Assembly (NCBI GenBank): GCA_029941905.1
Contig: JAPYTQ010000021.1
Span: 23,480 to 87,479, forward strand
Direction: 5' to 3'
DNA: 64,000 nt
Source: JAHRVQ01 sp029941905
GTDB lineage: Bacteria; Pseudomonadota; Gammaproteobacteria; Pseudomonadales; Azotimanducaceae
Both the position numbers and the translations under genes were made by a program. The notes beneath the pieces are model-generated. The model did no database searches. It saw nothing but the letters and a program-made list of their open reading frames with translations, and was not told where the DNA came from. This document shows, piece by piece, positions 43,596 to 51,772 of this stretch (the first letter of the stretch is position 1; every line of letters begins with the position of its first letter).

Positions 43596-44561
43596 ATGGA
43601 TACAAAAGTAAAGGCGTCTGTATTTCCCGCTAATGATTGGCAAGTTTCAACACCGGAAGCTTACGGCCTGGATCCTGAAAAAGTGGCACTGGCGTGTGAC
43701 GAAATTTTCTCTATTGACAAACGTTATGGTGTATTGATTGTGAAAGATGGCGTCGTGGTTTATGAGAAGTATAAGAGGGATGCCCGGGCGACCAACAAGA
43801 TATTTTCGATCACCAAAGGATTTGGCGCAAGCTTGATTGGTATTGCCCAACAGCATGGGTTTCTTAATGTTAATGACCGCATTGATGACTGGCTGCCTGT
43901 ACATCATCCAGAGATAGCAGCTGACGCTGAAATTCGCCATTTATTGAATATGACGGCGAGTCGAGAACCCGCTGGCAGCTGGTGGGAGTACAATAGTAAC
44001 TTTATCCTCAACTCCCTCACGGGCATTATCTGGCTGGCAAGCGGTCGAACTCCGGCTGCATTTTACGACGAGTTTTTGAAACAGCCGTTACAACTCAGTT
44101 TTGATTGGCCCTGCAATGATAAAGGTTGGATTCAAATTGGTAGCCAGGGTCCTATGCCCGTAATCGAGTCCACCCATCGCGACATCGCCAGACTCGGTTT
44201 ATTGTGGCTCAACAAAGGAAACTGGAACGGCCAACAAGTTATGGCGACTGAATTTGTAGAAGAAGCGCTAGCGCCGACCTATCCAGAAGCCAATGGAGCT
44301 TACGGTTACTTGTGGTGGCTCAATAGCGAGCAAGGTACCTGGAGAACAACAGGTGGCAAAAGCGGTTCCGGAAGCAGTGGTCGCTGGTTTGACTATGCAG
44401 CAACCAATGTCTTTATAGCCCTGGGTGCGCGGGGTAAGGTGATGATAGTTGTCCCCAATCACAATCTCATCATGGTCAGCATGGGTGATACGCCACAAGA
44501 ACATTCTGGTAAGTATCTTGAAAAGATGATGCGCGCGGTACATTCCTTTTTGCCCTCATAG
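43596..44561 (+). CDS. Serine hydrolase, beta-lactamase/penicillin-binding-protein-like
   Basis: A 321-residue protein of the class C beta-lactamase/esterase family. SxxK is SITK (Ser71, Lys74), and Tyr132 in EYNS is the second catalytic motif (YxN/YxS). The KTG-like strand is degenerate (TTGGKSGSGSSG). No signal peptide is evident, so cytosolic esterase or 6-aminohexanoate-dimer-hydrolase-like activity is more likely than beta-lactam resistance. It follows the crotonase gene and may share its transcript. Confidence 0.87.
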   Translation: MDTKVKASVFPANDWQVSTPEAYGLDPEKVALACDEIFSIDKRYGVLIVKDGVVVYEKYKRDARATNKIFSITKGFGASLIGIAQQHGFLNVNDRIDDWLPVHHPEIAADAEIRHLLNMTASREPAGSWWEYNSNFILNSLTGIIWLASGRTPAAFYDEFLKQPLQLSFDWPCNDKGWIQIGSQGPMPVIESTHRDIARLGLLWLNKGNWNGQQVMATEFVEEALAPTYPEANGAYGYLWWLNSEQGTWRTTGGKSGSGSSGRWFDYAATNVFIALGARGKVMIVVPNHNLIMVSMGDTPQEHSGKYLEKMMRAVHSFLPS

Positions 44562-44721
44562 AAGCTCTCGATTGTGAAACTGTCTGTTCCAGTCGAAGTG
44601 ACTTAGTTTTTTTGTTCGGTCGCAGTTAGAGCCAGGCTTGCAGCAGGACTAACACTGGCGTTGCCACAAGGCGAGTGTTCGATATACAGTAACGGCATAT
44701 CAAACTGTCTTGGAGGCGTAA

Positions 44722-44896
44722 ATGTCTGCAATTTCAACTCAGGGTGGCCCAGTTGCGGTGATGGGTTGTTCTGGGTTCACCGGTGGAGCAGATAGGTCGG
44801 CTGTCCGCCACCTTCAGGTCCGTCGAGGAACTATTCGCACGTGGTCAAGACCTTGATAAAGCTGGGCACTGTTATGACTGTTATGATGAAGCATAA
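44722..44896 (+). pseudogene. Possible frameshifted small gene remnant
   Basis: The 348-bp gap before the PhyH-like gene has an ATG at 44722 with a strong GGAGG site (44712-44716). Its frame stops after 44 codons (44856). An overlapping frame, open from about 44762 to a TAA at 44894-44896, looks more protein-like (SVEELFARGQDLDKAG). A shift between the two frames near 44765-44780 would join them into about 57 codons. A 9-bp tandem duplication, ACTGTTATG, lies at 44868-44885. No family is recognised; it could also be a genuine short peptide or chance. Rest of gap: nothing clear. Confidence 0.3.
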
Positions 44897-44909
44897 GGGC
44901 GGCTAGCAA

Positions 44910-45710
44910 ATGTCGAAGTCATTGAGCACCATCCAGGTTCAGAAATTTAATGCAGAGGGCTTTCTGTCGCCCATCGATGTGTTTACCGAGCAGGAGACCC
45001 AGGCTCATCGCACAGAGTTCGAAGCGTTTGAAAGCCGTCACGGTGACAGGTTCAAAACCAACATGCATCTGATCTCCGATTGGGCGTTTAAGGTTGTCAC
45101 CGACGCTCGTATTCTTGATGCGGTAGAAGATGTGTTGGGGCCGAACTTCCATATCTGGAGCCTGAACTGGTTCATCAAGGAACCAGCTGAGATGAAGCAG
45201 GTGACGATGCATCAGGACAGTGAGTACTGGGGCTTGCTCCCCTTTGATGTCGTTACTGCCTGGCTGGCATTGACAGATGCCGGTGAACTGACCGGTCCGA
45301 TGCGATTCTTACCGGGCAGCCATATGCAGTCCCTGACTCATGAAGAAACCTGGGCGGATGACAATCTGCTGACCCGCGGTCAACGATTGACCCAGGTGAT
45401 CGACCCCCAGGACACTGTACTGGCACCCCTGAAAGCCGGGCAGATGTCATTGCATCATGTTCGGGTGGTGCATGGTTCGGACCCGAATAAGAGTGATGAT
45501 CGTCGCATCGGTATGGTGATTCGATTTATAGCCACCCACGTGACCCAGACTAAGTTGAAAGACACCGCCATGTTAGTGCGGGGGCAAGATCACTTTCAGC
45601 ACTTTGACCAGATGGCGCCACCCGGCATCGATATGGGTGAAGCGGAACTGGCGCGGTGGCAGGATTCGGTTCAGCGCATGCACAAGGCAATTATGGATCA
45701 GCCGGATTGA
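44910..45710 (+). CDS. Phytanoyl-CoA dioxygenase (PhyH)-family Fe(II)/2-oxoglutarate oxygenase
   Basis: A 266-residue member of the PhyH family. The iron facial triad is visible as HQD (H101, D103) in VTMHQDSEYWG and a distal His188 in VRVVHGS, with an Arg downstream for 2-oxoglutarate in DDRRIGMVIRF. It hydroxylates an unactivated carbon of a CoA ester, lipid or secondary metabolite. The substrate is unknown. A fatty acid desaturase gene begins 37 bp downstream, which suggests joint lipid or fatty-acyl modification. Confidence 0.9.
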   Translation: MSKSLSTIQVQKFNAEGFLSPIDVFTEQETQAHRTEFEAFESRHGDRFKTNMHLISDWAFKVVTDARILDAVEDVLGPNFHIWSLNWFIKEPAEMKQVTMHQDSEYWGLLPFDVVTAWLALTDAGELTGPMRFLPGSHMQSLTHEETWADDNLLTRGQRLTQVIDPQDTVLAPLKAGQMSLHHVRVVHGSDPNKSDDRRIGMVIRFIATHVTQTKLKDTAMLVRGQDHFQHFDQMAPPGIDMGEAELARWQDSVQRMHKAIMDQPD

Positions 45711-45747
45711 TCTTCGCCAGGGAGTCAACAGTATTGAGCCAAGAACA

Positions 45748-46821
45748 ATGAGCCGCACGTTTGACGTTGAAGCAAAAATCGATTGGTATCGCAGTCCAAT
45801 TGATAAAGTAGTGTTGTCTGAGCTTATGCAAAGGAATGATTTTCGCGGCTGGCTACAAACAGGTTCCCATCTTGGGGTCTTTTTTACGACAGGCGTGTTA
45901 ACGTATTTCGTTTTCCAGGCAGTCAGCATAGAAAACTGGTACTGGTCGCTACCCCTCCTGCTGGTCGCCTTGTTTGTCCACGGCACAATGGGCCCATTCA
46001 CCGGCTTGATTGCTATTCACGAATTGCAGCATCGAACCGTGTTTAAGTCGAGAGCCCTGAATGAATTCTTCGAGAAGGTTTATGCGTTTATCAGCTGGTC
46101 TGACTACCTGTGGTACCAGCAAAGTCACGCCAGGCATCACCAGACAACCTGTAATGAAAAATATGATGGTGAAGTGCAGTTACCTATCAAGTTCAGTTTC
46201 AGGCGCTGGACATTCTGGGCCAGCCTTTTGGCCTGGAATCCACTGGCTAGCCGGGAAAAACTAAAGCAGGTATGGCGCCACGCAAACGGGCGTATTGAAG
46301 GTGTTTGGTACAATCATGTGCTACCGGAATCGGAACCGCGATTGAGGCGCAGACATCGCAACTGGGCTCGAACACTCCTGCTTGGTCACCTGGTCCTGGC
46401 GCTGATATTCATATTGTCCGGTCACTGGTTTCTGATCGTTGCTTTCACTTTCGGGAGTTTTTATTGCAGTTGGCTGGGTTTTCTCTGCGGTGTGCCACAG
46501 CACTTTGGTCTGAATTCTGATGTCACTGACTTTCGCCTAAATTCCCGGACATTTACCTGCTCATGGTTGCCAGCATTTTATTACTGGAACATGCAATACC
46601 ACCTGGAGCACCATATGTATCCGGCGGTGCCGTTTTACAATCTGCCGAAATTGCGCAAGGTAATAGCGCATGACCTGCCACCGGTGACACACGGGCTTGT
46701 GGCTACCTGGCGGGAGTTGCTGGAGATTCGGCGAAATGCGAGGGAGAATCCGAATTATCAATTTGTCCCGGACATCCCTGTCCAGAAACCGCAGCATATG
46801 AACGTGCAATCTATCATATAG
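45748..46821 (+). CDS. Membrane fatty acid desaturase
   Basis: About 357 residues from the ATG at 45748; the frame runs back to 45604, but that part overlaps the PhyH gene and is not family-like. Three histidine clusters that bind the di-iron centre are present: HELQH (residues 91-95), HARHH (127-131) and HLEHH (285-289), with membrane helices between. It introduces a double bond or hydroxyl in acyl lipids using O2 and reduced ferredoxin or cytochrome. The AlkB/beta-carotene hydroxylase relatives share the pattern, so the exact reaction is open. Confidence 0.92.
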   Translation: MSRTFDVEAKIDWYRSPIDKVVLSELMQRNDFRGWLQTGSHLGVFFTTGVLTYFVFQAVSIENWYWSLPLLLVALFVHGTMGPFTGLIAIHELQHRTVFKSRALNEFFEKVYAFISWSDYLWYQQSHARHHQTTCNEKYDGEVQLPIKFSFRRWTFWASLLAWNPLASREKLKQVWRHANGRIEGVWYNHVLPESEPRLRRRHRNWARTLLLGHLVLALIFILSGHWFLIVAFTFGSFYCSWLGFLCGVPQHFGLNSDVTDFRLNSRTFTCSWLPAFYYWNMQYHLEHHMYPAVPFYNLPKLRKVIAHDLPPVTHGLVATWRELLEIRRNARENPNYQFVPDIPVQKPQHMNVQSII

Positions 46822-46946
46822 TCTCGCGAGGGATTGCGCACCGACACATCTGTTCAGGCGATCAAGATCGAATTCGGTTCCCGGAATTGCGTTACCTATA
46901 TGTAAGGGATATACTTTTTGGTAAATTATGTGTAATAGGCTATACA

Positions 46947-47186
46947 ATGTCTACAGCAACGATTACCGGCAAAGGGCAGATTACAATTCCCGTAGAGATC
47001 AGGCGTAGACTGGATTTGCAAACTGGTGACAAAATCAATTTCTTAATCGACGAAGACAATGTTGTAAAATTTTCACCTGTTACTCGAAACATCAAGAGTC
47101 TTAAGGGTCTGGTCACCAAACCTGACAAGCCTGTGAGCATTGATCAAATGAAAGCGACAGTAAAAGCTAGAGGCGGGGGCCGTTGA
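46947..47186 (+). CDS. AbrB/MazE-type antitoxin (VapB-like)
   Basis: A 79-residue SpoVT/AbrB swapped-hairpin protein from the ATG at 46947; the frame to 46887 adds 20 unlikely residues. ATITGKGQITIPVEIRRRLDLQTGDKI is the DNA-binding fold hallmark. The C-terminal tail would bind and inhibit the PIN-domain toxin encoded immediately downstream, with a four-base overlap (TTGA). The complex normally represses its own promoter. The pair forms a type II toxin-antitoxin module. Confidence 0.9.
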   Translation: MSTATITGKGQITIPVEIRRRLDLQTGDKINFLIDEDNVVKFSPVTRNIKSLKGLVTKPDKPVSIDQMKATVKARGGGR

Positions 47187-47581
47187 TCGGCCTGGACACA
47201 AATGTGTTGATACGGTACCTGGTGCAAGATGATCGTAAACAGGCTACGCAGGCAACTTCATTTATTGAGCGCTATTGCACAGACGATAACCCTGGTTTTA
47301 TCGGTCAAATTGTATTGTGCGAACTCGCCTGGGTGCTGGAGAGTAATTACAACCAAACTCGAGAACAGATCACTGACGTCATTGAACAATTGTTGCAGGT
47401 CGCACAGCTGGATGTGATGGAACCAGACGTGGTTTGGCGAGCTTTGAATGACTACAAGCATTCAAACGCAGATTTTCCTGATCATCTGCTGGCCAGAATC
47501 AACCAGGCTGGCGGCTGTGAGGTTACTGTGACTTTTGATAAGAAAGCAGCGAGATATGCGCCATTTCAGTTACTCAAATAA
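47183..47581 (+). CDS. PIN-domain ribonuclease toxin (VapC-like)
   Basis: A 132-residue PIN domain starting at TTG 47183 in a TTGA overlap with the antitoxin gene. Asp5 in GLDTNVLIRYL and acidic residues later (CELAWVLES, ADFPDHLLARINQ, FDKKA) form the metal site of the endonuclease. VapC toxins cut tRNA or rRNA and slow growth when the antitoxin is degraded. A mobile or horizontally gained origin is possible but no flanking mobile marks are seen. Confidence 0.9.
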   Translation: MIGLDTNVLIRYLVQDDRKQATQATSFIERYCTDDNPGFIGQIVLCELAWVLESNYNQTREQITDVIEQLLQVAQLDVMEPDVVWRALNDYKHSNADFPDHLLARINQAGGCEVTVTFDKKAARYAPFQLLK

Positions 47582-47614
47582 CCTGTCCATTGGAACGCAA
47601 CATTTCCTATCTGC

Positions 47615-48223
47615 CTAATGGTCTTTGTCAGTCAAAGAGCCCTCCTTTGAAGATTTTGTGCCTGGTATCCTGCGGTTATTCCACAACTGAACCAGTTCAT
47701 TCCGCGATTTGCCAGCAACGAAAACACCAGCGAGGTAGGCGATATAGGGCACGCCGATCCAGATCAATAGTGAGCGTCCTTCTTCTAACCAGTAAAAGAG
47801 CCAGAGTAGTGCTGCAATAAAGTTCTGGAATTGATTCACCAGAAAGGCAATGATGAAATTGACGATACCATCATTGAACATTTCTGCGAAACCGGGAAAG
47901 TTGCCTATGAAACTCAAGCCTTCCCCGAGTTCGATAATAATCCAGGTCACCAGGGCTGTCACACCGTAGAAACCGCCGCCAAACTTTACCCATCTTCGCT
48001 CGGCGAAATTCAACTCCGGGACATCGTCTGGCTTGTTGCCGTCTTTTTTCTCGCCGTTCTTACCCTTGTTCTTGCCATTGATGTTGCCGAAAGCACTTTT
48101 GACTCTCGCGAAGCTTGCGCCTTTAGCGACTCGTCCTGATTGGTATAAGCGGTACATCAGGTACCAACTCATGAATGCGACCGGAAGGCCGAGGATGAAT
48201 ACAGCCCACAGGAATTCAAACAT
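47615..48223 (-). CDS. Small inner-membrane protein of unknown function
   Basis: A 202-residue protein with an N-terminal helix (residues 1-27), a charged segment rich in Lys, Gly and Asn (about 40-66, KNKGKNGEKKDGNKPDD), then three or four hydrophobic helices (FYGVTALVTWIIIELG, IVNFIIAFLVNQFQNFIAALLWLFYWL, WIGVPYIAYLAGVFVAG). No known family is recognised. It is convergent with the VapC gene (33 bp) and lies downstream of the CBS protein and nuo operon on the same strand. Function unassigned. Confidence 0.75.
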   Translation of the reverse strand: MFEFLWAVFILGLPVAFMSWYLMYRLYQSGRVAKGASFARVKSAFGNINGKNKGKNGEKKDGNKPDDVPELNFAERRWVKFGGGFYGVTALVTWIIIELGEGLSFIGNFPGFAEMFNDGIVNFIIAFLVNQFQNFIAALLWLFYWLEEGRSLLIWIGVPYIAYLAGVFVAGKSRNELVQLWNNRRIPGTKSSKEGSLTDKDH

Positions 48224-48303
48224 GATCTCTTACCGTCCGTGACTAGAGTTGGATACTACCTATCTTGCGAGCAATGGCCATTTTGGACCAACCCAGTCGT
48301 TTC

Positions 48304-48735
48304 CTATCGCTTCTTAAGCTTCTTCCGGTCCTTCAGGCCATCTTTGCCAATGACCTTCAGAATCTGGCGACAGGTCACCTGGCCCACCAGGCGACCATCC
48401 TCCTGGATCACGGGGCGGCGGCGGTGCTTGTGATCCAGCATCGAGGCAGCGACATCGACGATATCATCATGGGGTGTTTGGGTTTCGCACTCCCTGGTCA
48501 TGACATCTGCCACGGTTGCGGCGCCGAACTCCTCGTCGTTGTAGGCACTGTCAAGGATTACCCTGAGGCAGTCAAGTTCAGAAACCATACCAATAAGATG
48601 ATAGTCATCGTCGACGACGGCCACGCCAGATATTTTATTTTCCAGGATGGTATGGGCCGCTTCATATACTGTCATTTCTGCTGTGACAGTCACCGCATGT
48701 GTCATGTAGTCTTTCAGTTCAACAGATTGCAACAT
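48304..48735 (-). CDS. CBS-domain protein
   Basis: A 143-residue two-CBS protein with LQSVELKDYMTHAVTVTAEMTVYEAAHTIL and the paired DVMTRECETQTPHDDIVDVAASML. AGGAG eight bases upstream supports the ATG at 48735. It lies 58 bp after nuoN and may be read through from the nuo operon, perhaps as an adenylate-responsive regulator. Its relation to the CBS protein at 42036-42491 is only at domain level. Confidence 0.92.
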   Translation of the reverse strand: MLQSVELKDYMTHAVTVTAEMTVYEAAHTILENKISGVAVVDDDYHLIGMVSELDCLRVILDSAYNDEEFGAATVADVMTRECETQTPHDDIVDVAASMLDHKHRRRPVIQEDGRLVGQVTCRQILKVIGKDGLKDRKKLKKR

Positions 48736-48793
48736 ATTTGTCTCCTATCGTGTTGTCAGATCCTTTTTATCATGTGCTGTTTGTTATCCGTAA

Positions 48794-50245
48794 CTACAAG
48801 ATAGAGTGCGCCATTTGGCTGACCCACTCAATCACGGGGGTAGGGTAGACACCCAGTACCAGCAAAGACAGGGTTACCGCAGCCAATGCCCATCCCCCGG
48901 TGATGGGCACGGCAATCTCTGTCATTGTTGACTGTTTTGTCATCGTAAAGATAACTCTAAGGTAATAAAAAAGACCAATGCCGCTACCAACCACTACCGC
49001 GATAAGCAGTGTCCAAAGCTCGCTCCCAACACCAGCAGCGATGATATAGAATTTACCGATAAAACCGGCTGTTAATGGTATCCCTGCCAGCGACAGGAGC
49101 ATAGCAGTGAAGAAACTCGCCAACAGTGGCCTTTGCCAGAACATGCCTTCATATTTTTCCAGTGTATCTGTATCGTGATCCGCATCGCCAGAGGACATGA
49201 TGGTGATTACACCAAAGGCGCCGATAGTCGTCAAAAAGTAAGCAATGAGGAAAAAAGCAGAAGCTTCGATGGCGAGCTGCTTGCCGCCAATAGCGCTTGC
49301 GGCAATAAAGGCAACCATCAAATATCCCATTTGGGCGATAGAAGAATATGCCAACATTCTTTTAATACTATTCTGCATGAGTGCCAGCAGGTTGCCGACA
49401 ATGATTGAGATCAGGGAGAGCCAGAACAGACCATTGATAATGGTCTCGTACTGATAACTATCAACCATGATAAAGAACCGCATCAGCACTGCGAATATGG
49501 CACCTTTTGAAACAGTTGCCAGAAATGCGGTGACAGGAGCCGGGGCGCCTTCATAAACATCCGGTGTCCACATATGAAACGGTGCCAGTGACAGTTTAAA
49601 ACTGAGGCCACCAAGGATCATACCGCACCCGACGAGAATAAAGAGGCGGTCGAGTCCTGATTCCTGGTAATGGTTGGTTGCCATCTCAGTAAACGACATG
49701 GTGCCAAGGACAGCGTAGAGCAGGGCAATGCCAAACAGGATGATGGCTGAGGAGACACCGGACAAAATCAGGTATTTCAGTGCGGCTTCCAGACTAAAGA
49801 GCCCTCGACTGGGATAAGAAATCAGGGCGTAGATTGAAATCCCTAATAACTCCAATCCCAGGACGAACGTTGCAAAATGAGCGCTGTGGGCCAGCACCAA
49901 TCCACCCAGGGTTGCCAACAGTAGCAGCAGGAAAAATTCGTCCTGTTTTTCGCCCCTTTGAGCACTGTAACTGTACGAAATCAGACAGATGAAGAAGCTA
50001 CCGCTGACCACAAGCCCGGAGAACGCCAGGCCATAGTAATCAACGATAATCAGTGGTGTCACATTGCCTGCGGCCATATTGGTATTGACCCAGACAATTG
50101 ATGCCAGGGTCAGCAGCAATCCCAACGCGGATAACCCGCAAGTCAGGGCCAGGTTCCTGGCGAAGGCGATCACCATCATCACCACCAGAATCACAATGCT
50201 CAAAGTGATGATGGGCGACAGTAAAAGCAAATCCACGCTAGTCAT
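48794..50245 (-). CDS. nuoN: NADH-quinone oxidoreductase subunit N
   Basis: A 483-residue antiporter-like proton-pumping subunit with about 14 helices. The Proton_antipo_M region (GVSSAIILFGIALLYAVLGT, KLSLAPFHMWTPDVYEGAP, SIKRMLAYSSIAQMGYL) is characteristic of NuoN. Conserved Lys and Glu in these helices fit the proton path. It is the last gene of the operon, nine bases after nuoM, and a 58-bp gap follows before the CBS gene. Confidence 0.97.
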   Translation of the reverse strand: MTSVDLLLLSPIITLSIVILVVMMVIAFARNLALTCGLSALGLLLTLASIVWVNTNMAAGNVTPLIIVDYYGLAFSGLVVSGSFFICLISYSYSAQRGEKQDEFFLLLLLATLGGLVLAHSAHFATFVLGLELLGISIYALISYPSRGLFSLEAALKYLILSGVSSAIILFGIALLYAVLGTMSFTEMATNHYQESGLDRLFILVGCGMILGGLSFKLSLAPFHMWTPDVYEGAPAPVTAFLATVSKGAIFAVLMRFFIMVDSYQYETIINGLFWLSLISIIVGNLLALMQNSIKRMLAYSSIAQMGYLMVAFIAASAIGGKQLAIEASAFFLIAYFLTTIGAFGVITIMSSGDADHDTDTLEKYEGMFWQRPLLASFFTAMLLSLAGIPLTAGFIGKFYIIAAGVGSELWTLLIAVVVGSGIGLFYYLRVIFTMTKQSTMTEIAVPITGGWALAAVTLSLLVLGVYPTPVIEWVSQMAHSIL

Positions 50246-50254
50246 AATATGTAC

Positions 50255-51772
50255 TCATCGCAAGCTACCTATCCACTGATCAGGACTCTGGGTCGTCAGT
50301 GCATGCAAGCTGGACAGGGCCGGGTCAACCAGGTCGAATATCGTTTGTGGATAAACACCAAGCCAGATCAATCCGATCATCATGGGTATCATCGCCACCA
50401 TTTCTCGTGCCCCGAAGTCAGTCAGTTGCCGATCGGGTTTTGCTTCCCCCTGGAATACTCGCTGCATGGCAATCAGGGAATAAATCGCACCGGTAATAAG
50501 TCCCAGGGCAGCAATGACGGTGACGGTAATATTGACCTGGAATGCGCCCAGTAACACCAGGAATTCACCAACGAAGTTACCGAGTCCCGGCATACCCAGG
50601 GAAGCGACGATAAAGAACATGGCGATCGCGCCCATGCGCGGCATGTCCTGCCATAAGCCACCCATCTCTCTCATATCCCGGGTGTGTAGCCGATGTTGCA
50701 GCGCGCCCGCCATCATAAACAGGGCGGCGGTTGAGAATCCGTGGGCAATCATCTGCATCACAGCTCCCTGTAGCGCAATTTCATTCCAGGCATAGACACC
50801 GACAAGTACAAATCCCATATGACTGACGCTGCTGTAGGCCACCAGGCGCTTAAAATCAGTCTGCGCAAATGCCAACAGGGCGCCGTAGACGATGCTGATT
50901 GCACCCAGTGTCATGGCGAAATTTGCGATTTCTGCGGCAGCCTCCGGAAACAGGGGGACGGTAAATCGAATCAGCCCGTAAGCGCCGGTTTTCAACAAAA
51001 TCCCTGCCAACAAAACACTGGCTGCGGTTGGCGCCTGGGTATGTGCATCCGGGAGCCAGGGATGGAAGGGGAATGCAGGGAGCTTGACCACAAAGGCGAT
51101 AAAAAATCCCCACATTATCCAGTAGCTGAAATCGGTGGGTAACTCATGCCCCAGTAGGTCGAAATAGCTGAATGTCACTACGCCTGATGCGTGCGCATTG
51201 GTTAATACCAGCGCCAGTATTGAGATCAGCATCAAGAGACCGCTAACCTGGGTGAACAGGAAGAACTTCATGGAAGCGTAGGCCTTGTTTTCATGCCCCC
51301 AGATCGCGATCAGAAAGTACATGGGGATCAACATGACTTCCCAGAAAAAGAAAAACAGGAAAAGATCGAGACTGGTAAACACCCCGACCACCCCGACCAG
51401 AGTCCACAGCAGGTTAAATTGAAAAAAGCCACTTCGCTCGGATATTTCATTCCAGGATGAGATCACAGCGACAAACCCCAGGAACACTGTCAGGCTAATC
51501 ATGATCAAACTCAGGCCATCCAGTGCGAACAGCAGGGTGATACCAAACCGCGGAATCCAGTCGTATTCAACTATTTCGATCCACACCGAGGGTGTACCCC
51601 CCAGGGACGAATGAATCTCGGGTGTGTTTATGTAAAGCGGCGCTATTATCAGACCCGCCAGCACACAGGTACCGATTGAAACCCACCGCGGCCAGTCTTT
51701 ATTCAAACGTTCAGACAGCCAGGCAACCATGCCGCCGATGAACAGAACGAACATAACCGTTATTGCTGTCAT
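50255..51772 (-). CDS. nuoM: NADH-quinone oxidoreductase subunit M
   Basis: A 505-residue Mrp-antiporter-like subunit. The conserved Glu helix FFFFWEVMLIPMYFLI and the KLPAFPFHPWLPDAHTQAPT and DFKRLVAYSSVSHMGFVLVG segments identify NuoM. It overlaps nuoL by four bases and is followed by nuoN nine bases later, so translation is coupled. Part of the membrane arm, pumping protons. Confidence 0.97.
   Translation of the reverse strand: MTAITVMFVLFIGGMVAWLSERLNKDWPRWVSIGTCVLAGLIIAPLYINTPEIHSSLGGTPSVWIEIVEYDWIPRFGITLLFALDGLSLIMISLTVFLGFVAVISSWNEISERSGFFQFNLLWTLVGVVGVFTSLDLFLFFFFWEVMLIPMYFLIAIWGHENKAYASMKFFLFTQVSGLLMLISILALVLTNAHASGVVTFSYFDLLGHELPTDFSYWIMWGFFIAFVVKLPAFPFHPWLPDAHTQAPTAASVLLAGILLKTGAYGLIRFTVPLFPEAAAEIANFAMTLGAISIVYGALLAFAQTDFKRLVAYSSVSHMGFVLVGVYAWNEIALQGAVMQMIAHGFSTAALFMMAGALQHRLHTRDMREMGGLWQDMPRMGAIAMFFIVASLGMPGLGNFVGEFLVLLGAFQVNITVTVIAALGLITGAIYSLIAMQRVFQGEAKPDRQLTDFGAREMVAMIPMMIGLIWLGVYPQTIFDLVDPALSSLHALTTQSPDQWIGSLR

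Noticed and set aside
43596..44561. Beta-lactam resistance gene
   Set aside because: SxxK and YxS are present, but there is no signal peptide and the third motif is degenerate; a general serine hydrolase is a safer call.
45604..45747. Extended N-terminus of the desaturase overlapping the PhyH gene
   Set aside because: These residues are the antiphase reading of the PhyH 3' end and lack family similarity; the ATG at 45748 is preferred.
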